From positions 13,281,501 to 13,345,500 of the forward strand of contig NC_077247.1 in assembly GCF_947179165.1 (NCBI RefSeq): 64,000 nt of DNA. The letters run 5' to 3'. The notes under the pieces were generated by a model. The model had not been told where the DNA came from, did no database searches, and saw nothing but the letters and a program-made list of their open reading frames with translations. Source of the DNA: Solanum dulcamara (lineage: Eukaryota > Streptophyta > Magnoliopsida > Solanales > Solanaceae). This document shows, one piece after another, positions 58,657 to 64,000 of the stretch (position 1 is its first letter; the number at the start of each line of letters is the position of its first letter). Made by a program: the position numbers and the translations under genes.

Positions 58657-60480
58657 GTTTTACAACTTACTTTCATACAGATCATAGCACAATTTACTAG
58701 TGTCGTAGGCCTATTATGTGCACTATTCATATACTCAAAGCACTTCCTTGGGGATTATTTTTCGTATATTAAGTAATGCTTTATGCCTCTTCCTCATGCT
58801 CCTATATGTGACTTATTTGTCCATATGTTATATACCCTCATTATGCTTGTTTACATAAGTATTGAAGATATTTTGATAAATTCCTCCATTTCTAAGGTAC
58901 TCTAAATATTAAGTTTCATGAGTTATCCTCTAAGTCCAATAAGGATTCATTGAGTCAATAAGTTCATACATTACACATCTTACGATTGTTCATATGCTTG
59001 ATTTATATTCTGTCCACTATACATTTTATATGTCCTTACGTGGAATGTACACTTGTTCCCTAATTTAAATCTGCCCACGTGCTTTAATAGTTCACACATT
59101 GATACACCCTTTCATTTGACATCATCTACTAAGTGTTTTGCTATTGTATCATCTTATACATTCCTTACCTCTCCATTTGAGGAGTTACACATTTCCATTT
59201 GAAATACATGTATGCGTCCATTTGAAATGTCCAAATGTATTTTAAATGAGCCATGTACTAACTAGAATCACTTGTTCACTTGTTATACACCTTCATGACT
59301 CATTTGCTACATGTCGTAATGTCCTTACTTGCCACACACCTTCATGGATAGTCAATATATATTCTTTGTGCCTAATGAAGTTTATTGAGTCATTTAAGTC
59401 CTAAGTATCACATCAAAGTTACATTTTGCTTCATATATCATTCTTGTTCCCTCAATTATTTTATTCACATGATTATATCAATGGTATATGCTCCCAAATC
59501 TCAAAAGAGTTATAAAAACAAAGGAATAATATCAATGATTAAAGAGACAAAGTAAACACAATTTATATAATTATGGGTGGCAGTTAAGGGGCTAAAAGCC
59601 TAGCATGGGTCGATCCCAAAAGTAAAGCATTATATTTTTGGGTGGCAGCTAAGGGGTTAGAATACATAGAATGGGCCAATCTTAATTCATATGTATCAGG
59701 GTGGTAGCCCAGGAGCGAAAGCCTAGCATGGGTCGATCCTAATTTGGATATCTTTGAGGACAACATCCTAAGAGTTAAATAGCCTAGTATGGGTCATCCT
59801 CCTTCTACTACTGGTTAGCTAGTCATTGTATCACATGCTACAAAGTCTATAAACCAAAGAAGAGTAAAGTAAAGAAAAATATGTAATGTACATGATTCCA
59901 CAAGTATAAGCAAAGTTGACTTTTACCCTTATCTGCATAATAGATTTATACATTTGTACCTAACTTGACTTGAGCTCTTATTTTACATATGGTTAATTTA
60001 TGCCTGATATATTCAGTACATTCTGCCATAATGACATCCCTCATGGGGTATGATGTGTTTCATGTCATAGGTATAGGTACTCAAGCTAATAGAATCTCTC
60101 CAATATATATACAAGATAATCAGTAGCATTTGGTGAGGACCTTATTGATTCAGGGATTTACTGAGTCTCTTAAGATATATTTGATATGGTATTATAGTTA
60201 AGATTATGGTGGGGTCCTATCCTGACTTAAGCTAAGTGTCTATGTTTTACAGGCTTTGTAGAGTATTGCAAAGTAAAGGACAGTTGTGTCTTGATTTCTA
60301 GTAATTAAGGCCTCAATATCTAAATCATGTACATCTATTTTGGGCATATTTATATTGGACTTTATTAGAGTATCTTAGCTATACTCATCACATATTTATA
60401 ATTATCATAGTTGCATGTACAAAGGTTATTCTCTTGTGCCTCGAGAGTCTTTCTGTCTCAATAGGACATGGGGCATGACA
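58657..60480 (+). repeat. Element F 3' LTR, part 2
   Basis: Continues F's LTR after G and ends GGGGCATGACA at 60480. From about 58890 it aligns with the 5' LTR. Confidence 0.8.
59574..59798 (+). repeat. Degenerate tandem repeat in F 3' LTR, about 58-65 bp x 4
   Basis: Same array as 46674-46893, core GGGTGGCAGC and CCTAGCATGGGTCGATC. Confidence 0.78.
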
Positions 60481-60594
60481 GTTTTGGTCTTTTCTCATTA
60501 CTTTAATTAACTATTGGGAAGTTTTAAGGGATTAATTCCTAGCCTATAACTAACTCCTAAACCCTATTCTTCCAAATCACAAGTTCAATTCTCT
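60481..60594 (+). repeat. LTR fragment L, left part
   Basis: Pyrimidine-rich sequence (AACTCCTAAACCCTATTCTT) of the kind found around the transcription start of Ty3/gypsy LTRs. Its continuation is at 63709, beyond LINE N. Confidence 0.5.
60581..60594. repeat. Left target-site duplication of LINE N
   Basis: AAGTTCAATTCTCT, identical to 63695-63708. Confidence 0.92.
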
Positions 60595-61060
60595 TTCAGA
60601 CCAGCTTATTAACACAGAAAAGAGTCAATGTATGATTCCTCTAAATACTGATCCAGAGAACACTGAAAGGGTTACTTCTATCACTGGTTTCAAATCAACC
60701 CATGGCCCTATTACTTACTTGGGATGCCCCTTATATATTGGATGTCAAAGAATTATTTACTTTACTAGTATGGTATCCAAAGTGATCTCCAGAATCAAAG
60801 GATGGCAAACTAGGATATTGAGCTATGGAGGAAGAGCTATTTTTGTCAAATCAGTGTTGCAGTCCCTTCTAATTCATCTGCTATCTGCTATCACCCCTAC
60901 TGTCACTACCCTCAAATAAATTCAAGCCCTTATTACAGACTTCTTTTGGGGATGGGACAAAGAAAAAAGAAAGTACCATTGGGCATCTTGGGAGAGTCTT
61001 AGCTATCCTGTTGAAGAAGGGGGTATTGGTATGAAAAATATATATGATGTGTGCTTAGAC
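60595..61060 (+). pseudogene. LINE N ORF2: RT thumb region
   Basis: The frame 60632-60919 and its continuation carry blocks typical of plant LINE RT C-termini: YLGCPLYIG, SRIKGWQTRILSYGGRAIFVKSVLQS, then FFWGWDKEKRKYHWASWE and GGIGMKN. A stop at 60917 and another near 61063 break it. The catalytic palm is not included. Confidence 0.87.
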
Positions 61061-61806
61061 TTATAGTACAAACAGTGGTGGACCTTCAGGTCCAAGAAGA
61101 CATTATGGGGAGAATTTTTGAAGGCCAACTACTGCCAAAGGGAACATCCAGTGATCAAGAAATGGGACACAGGCCACTCTCTTATGTGGAAGCAAATGAT
61201 GGTAAATAAAATTGATATTGAGCCTCATATACATTGGCACATTAACTAAGGTACATGTAGCTTTTGGTGGGATGATTGGTTGGGAATTGGACCCCTAGCT
61301 AATCACAATAACTATTTACCTAGACTCAACAATAGTACTATCTCTGATTACTTAATGAATGGGGTTTGGAATGAAGCCAAAGTGAGATAGCATGCCCCTC
61401 CACAGCTTGTAAATCCAATTCTCAGCACTCCTGTCAACTACAACCTAATATGAAGGACCAGGCCTATTAGAAACCAAACTCTCAGGGAGAATTCACATGT
61501 GCATCTGCTTGGAACTTAATAAGGAAGAAAAAGAATATAACTCTGACCAGCAGTAACATTTGGCACAGCAACATACCTTTCAAAGTCTCCTTTTTGTTAT
61601 GGAGAGCCTTCAGATTTATGTTGCCTACCAATGACAGACTTGTATCATTTAGATATGAACCTGCTTCATGCTCTTGCTTCTATAGGGCGGGTCTTGATGA
61701 CATAGATCACATCTTTGTCACTGGCCATTTTGCACAACACATCTGGAGACACTTTTCAGGGTTCTGGGGCTAGAAACACAGTAACACCCCTCTAAAGAAA
61801 TTACTT
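61061..61806 (+). pseudogene. LINE N ORF2: linker and zf-RVT region
   Basis: Broken frames with SFWWDDWLGIGPLA (61255-61300), then a zf-RVT-like part around 61550-61760 with KSPFCYGEP/F.LWR and a CSCFYRAG remnant and DDIDHIF. The zf-RVT domain follows RT in many plant LINEs. Several frameshifts. Confidence 0.75.
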
Positions 61807-62577
61807 ATGAGGTGGTGGTTGATCAAGACTAACAATGTCATGCATAAGCTGCTTATGCAAGCTACCCCTATCTTTTTGTATTGGAACCTTTGGAAAAATA
61901 GATGTGCTTGCAAGTATGGAGGCAAGAAATCTAACTCTTCTAGAGTTATATTTTCCATTGTCAAAGACTTGTATATGCTGGCCATTAATTCATTTCCTCA
62001 TATCAAGGTGCCCTGTAAATGGAAAGATTTTGTGGACATGGTGGAAAGCAGCAGACATGATACAAGTATGATTCAGGTCAAATGGAACAGACCCCCTCCT
62101 AATTTTATTAAGCTTAATACTGATGGAAGTGCTATCAATAACCCTGGAAGGATAGGAGCAGGTGGTATACTTAGAGATCATAAAGGGGAGCTGATATATG
62201 CCTATGCTACTCCACTAGGAGAGGGATCCAATAACCAGGTAGAGGTTCAAGTTGCAGTACTTGGGATTACTTGGTGTATTCAGAATGGATAGAGCAGGGT
62301 AATCTTAGAGACTGATTCAAAACTTTTAGTAGGATGGCTGAAGTACAAACTTAGACCACCATGGATCATGATTCAGTACATAACAGAGCTTCAAGAGCTG
62401 GTTCAATTATTGGATCAATTCCAATGTAACCATATATATAAGGAAGCCAATTTTCTAGCAGACATAGTTTCAAAATACAGCCATGAAATTGCTAATACTC
62501 ACCAGTTCTACACTTACCAGCAACTCCTTTATCCAACCAAAGGATATGTCAAGCTAGACAAACTAGAGATGGCTTGA
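61807..62577 (+). pseudogene. LINE N ORF2: RNase H domain
   Basis: The frame 61807-62292 covers the linker (YWNLWKNRCACKYGGKK) and the first half of RNase H: FIKLNTDGSAINNPGRIGAGGILRD, NNQVEVQVAV. After one stop at 62290 the same frame resumes with ETDSKLLVGWL and NHIYKEANFLADIVSK up to the stop at 62575. The acidic residues (D of NTDGS, E of QVEV, D of ETDS, D of LAD) are all present, so a single stop separates the halves. This is the RNase H type found in plant LINEs. Confidence 0.9.
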
Positions 62578-63694
62578 TTCAGAAGAAGGAAGCTCAAGAG
62601 GATTAAGCAACCTCCATGACAAGCTGCAGTTGGATTAAACTAACCAATGTTATTTCTTCAACATGTCTATTTCTATTTATATCTTTAACTTCTTCTTTAT
62701 AAAGGTGAGAGTCTCCCTAGTTTATTTCTTTCCTAGAATAACTAAACTACCACTAGAGGTAAGAATAGAGTAGATTTTCTTATTTGTTTCTTGCTGTGCA
62801 GGTACCAGCAGACCTGCAACATTCCATCCAACAGTTGAAGTCCCATTCATATTTGCTTCTTGGTGCAGCATTATGAAGTTACAACTTATGATCCAGCTTT
62901 GGAGCTTTTTTTGAAGCTACAACAATCAAGAGCTGCAACACTCCATCTAACAATAGGACTTCCCTTCTTGTTTGCTTTCTATGTGCAGGTAGGGTGCAGG
63001 TATGGTGTAGAGCTGCGGTTCACCATGCATCTTTCCAATAACTTTCTCACACATAAACAAAGATACATTGATCAAGACTCCAATGGAAAACACCCCCTTA
63101 CTTCTTAATATTTTAGGACATTAGTCGAGCGACTTTAAAAAAGTTATTCGACTTAAGTTCCATCAAAGATGTATACCTTCTATACATCTAGAGCTGCAGC
63201 AACATCTATATTCTATGCATGATGCACTCTCAATTCATGGAAAAACTCGGTATGACAAGTCTAAGAAGGACAAAGATGAAAAGAACGATCTCGATCCATG
63301 GAAATTAGAAGTTTCGTATACTTGTTCTTCTTTAATTTAGCTATATGAAATGTAGCTTATTTGAATAGGACTAGTGTAGGTTTCTTTCTTGTATTCACAT
63401 GGAAGGGGAGAGTATCCCTCATTTATGTTTTTCTTAGTCGCATTGTATCCAGAGGAGTCCTCTTATAGGTGTTACTTCTTTTCTAGTTTTTAGGAAGCAC
63501 CTTTTGTACCAGGGATGAGTTAGCTGACCTTAGTAGGTTAGACAACTTATGAACTATCTTAAGAATGGAGGTAAGGTTTATGTCACCCTTCTTCTATTAT
63601 TTCTTTCTCATGTATAATAAAGCTTAGGGGTGATGCTCAACCCCTGACTGTGCATGAGAGGTGAGAGCCTTGTGTAGGGTCTGTTCCTAAAAAA
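62578..63694 (+). other. LINE N 3' untranslated region
   Basis: About 1.1 kb without coding signal. It contains an imperfect duplication of about 118 bp (CTGCAACATTCCATCCAACA at 62815 and a relative at 62933). A polyadenylation-like AATAAAG is at 63617-63623, 66 bp before the A tail. Confidence 0.7.
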
Positions 63695-63708
63695 AAGTTC
63701 AATTCTCT
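63695..63708. repeat. Right target-site duplication of LINE N
   Basis: AAGTTCAATTCTCT after the A tail; the first two A could belong to either. Confidence 0.92.
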
Positions 63709-64000
63709 CAAGTTTCTCTTAATTCTCTCCAAGGCTAGAACTAGGGAAAAAATCTCCAAGCTTCAATTGAAAGAGATGATTCAAGGTTCCTAGTCAAGGT
63801 ATGTAGGAATTCATCCATGGTTCTTCATCCATCTATGTACTCCCAAAGGTTACTCAATTTTCTCTTCGTGAATTTCTCCTAAATTCTAGTTTTGATCAAT
63901 TTGTATTGGTACAATTCAATTATGCTTTTATTCAATTATAGTGATCTATTTATGCATGATTTAAATTCAATTACATATTTTCAATGAATTTTACAGGACC
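63709..64000 (+). repeat. LTR fragment L, right part
   Basis: Continues 60594 after LINE N. It carries AGTCAAGGTATGTAGG near 63795, the same kind of GTATG motif as in other LTRs here. It runs off the window. Confidence 0.5.

Larger units (their letters stand above)
45991..60480 (+). mobile_element. Element F: strongly eroded Ty3/gypsy, split by element G
   Basis: Plus-strand 5' LTR (outer part lost at K), primer site, decayed gag-pol of only about 1.8 kb, and a 3' LTR divided by element G (49400-50054 and 58657-60480). The two LTR copies align from about 45991/58890 to 47572/60480, both ending GGGGCATGACA. The order of RT and RNase H remnants fits Ty3/gypsy. Large internal deletions have removed most of pol. 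Confidence 0.75.
60595..63694 (+). mobile_element. LINE N: 5'-truncated LINE with 14-bp target duplication
   Basis: The same 14-mer AAGTTCAATTCTCT stands at 60581-60594 and 63695-63708. Between them lie the C-terminal part of LINE ORF2 (RT thumb, zf-RVT region, RNase H), a 3' untranslated region and a short A tail (63689-63696, overlapping the duplication). It is a classic 5'-truncated insertion by target-primed reverse transcription. It is not autonomous: the endonuclease and RT palm are missing and stops are present. Confidence 0.92.

Noticed and set aside
50049..60485. GTTTT next to G and after F at 60481 as evidence of a shared target
   Set aside because: A five-base AT-rich word is common here; for F only one flank exists, so nothing can be concluded.

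Overview
The window is plant repeat DNA with no host gene that I can support. It is AT-rich and almost entirely made of decayed LTR retrotransposons of the Ty3/gypsy superfamily, mostly chromovirus-like (chromodomain remnants after integrase in three elements), plus two LINE fragments. Initiator-methionine-type primer-binding sites, long LTRs (about 2 to 3.5 kb), plant LINE ORF1 (DUF4283-like) and a LINE RNase H all point to a plant; the style of the gag and LTR sequences resembles Solanaceae heterochromatin (inference, not proven here). Every coding region is broken by stops, frameshifts or deletions, so nothing looks autonomous.

Layout, left to right. Element A (1-4706, minus) has entered the gag of element B (4707-10804, plus). 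B ends at its 3' LTR inside the gag of element C (10805-14268, minus), a relative of B in opposite orientation. C ends inside the gag of element D (14269-15312 plus 22173-22583, minus). D's LTR is split by element E (15313-22172, minus, 5-bp target duplication with one mismatch). D abuts LINE fragment M (22584-25232, plus, ORF1). Element H (25233-44691, minus) follows and holds element J (28091-38155, minus, perfect ATATA target duplication). H and J both carry gag but no recognisable protease, RT, RNase H or integrase. Then come LTR fragment K (44692-45990, minus), and element F (45991-60480, plus), which is interrupted by element G (50055-58656, minus, RT/RNase H deletion). F abuts LTR fragment L, which is split by a 5'-truncated LINE N (60595-63694, plus) with a 14-bp target duplication and a short poly-A tail.

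How the parts relate. The borders give a relative order of insertion: M before D, D before C and E, C before B, B before A on the left; F before K and G, L before F and N, H before J on the right. The LTRs hold structure beyond coding sequence: (i) family-specific minisatellites (38 to 65 bp units) in F, G, H and J, with copy number differing between the two LTRs of H and of J; (ii) clusters of short, mostly palindromic GC-rich words in the 5' part of the LTR, in several families just upstream of a TATA box; (iii) a large inverted repeat formed by the LTRs of B and C.

I found no CRISPR, tRNA, rRNA, operon or defence system. The best candidates for something unusual are the two gag-only elements with unexplained 2-kb interiors, and the shared architecture of the LTR promoters.
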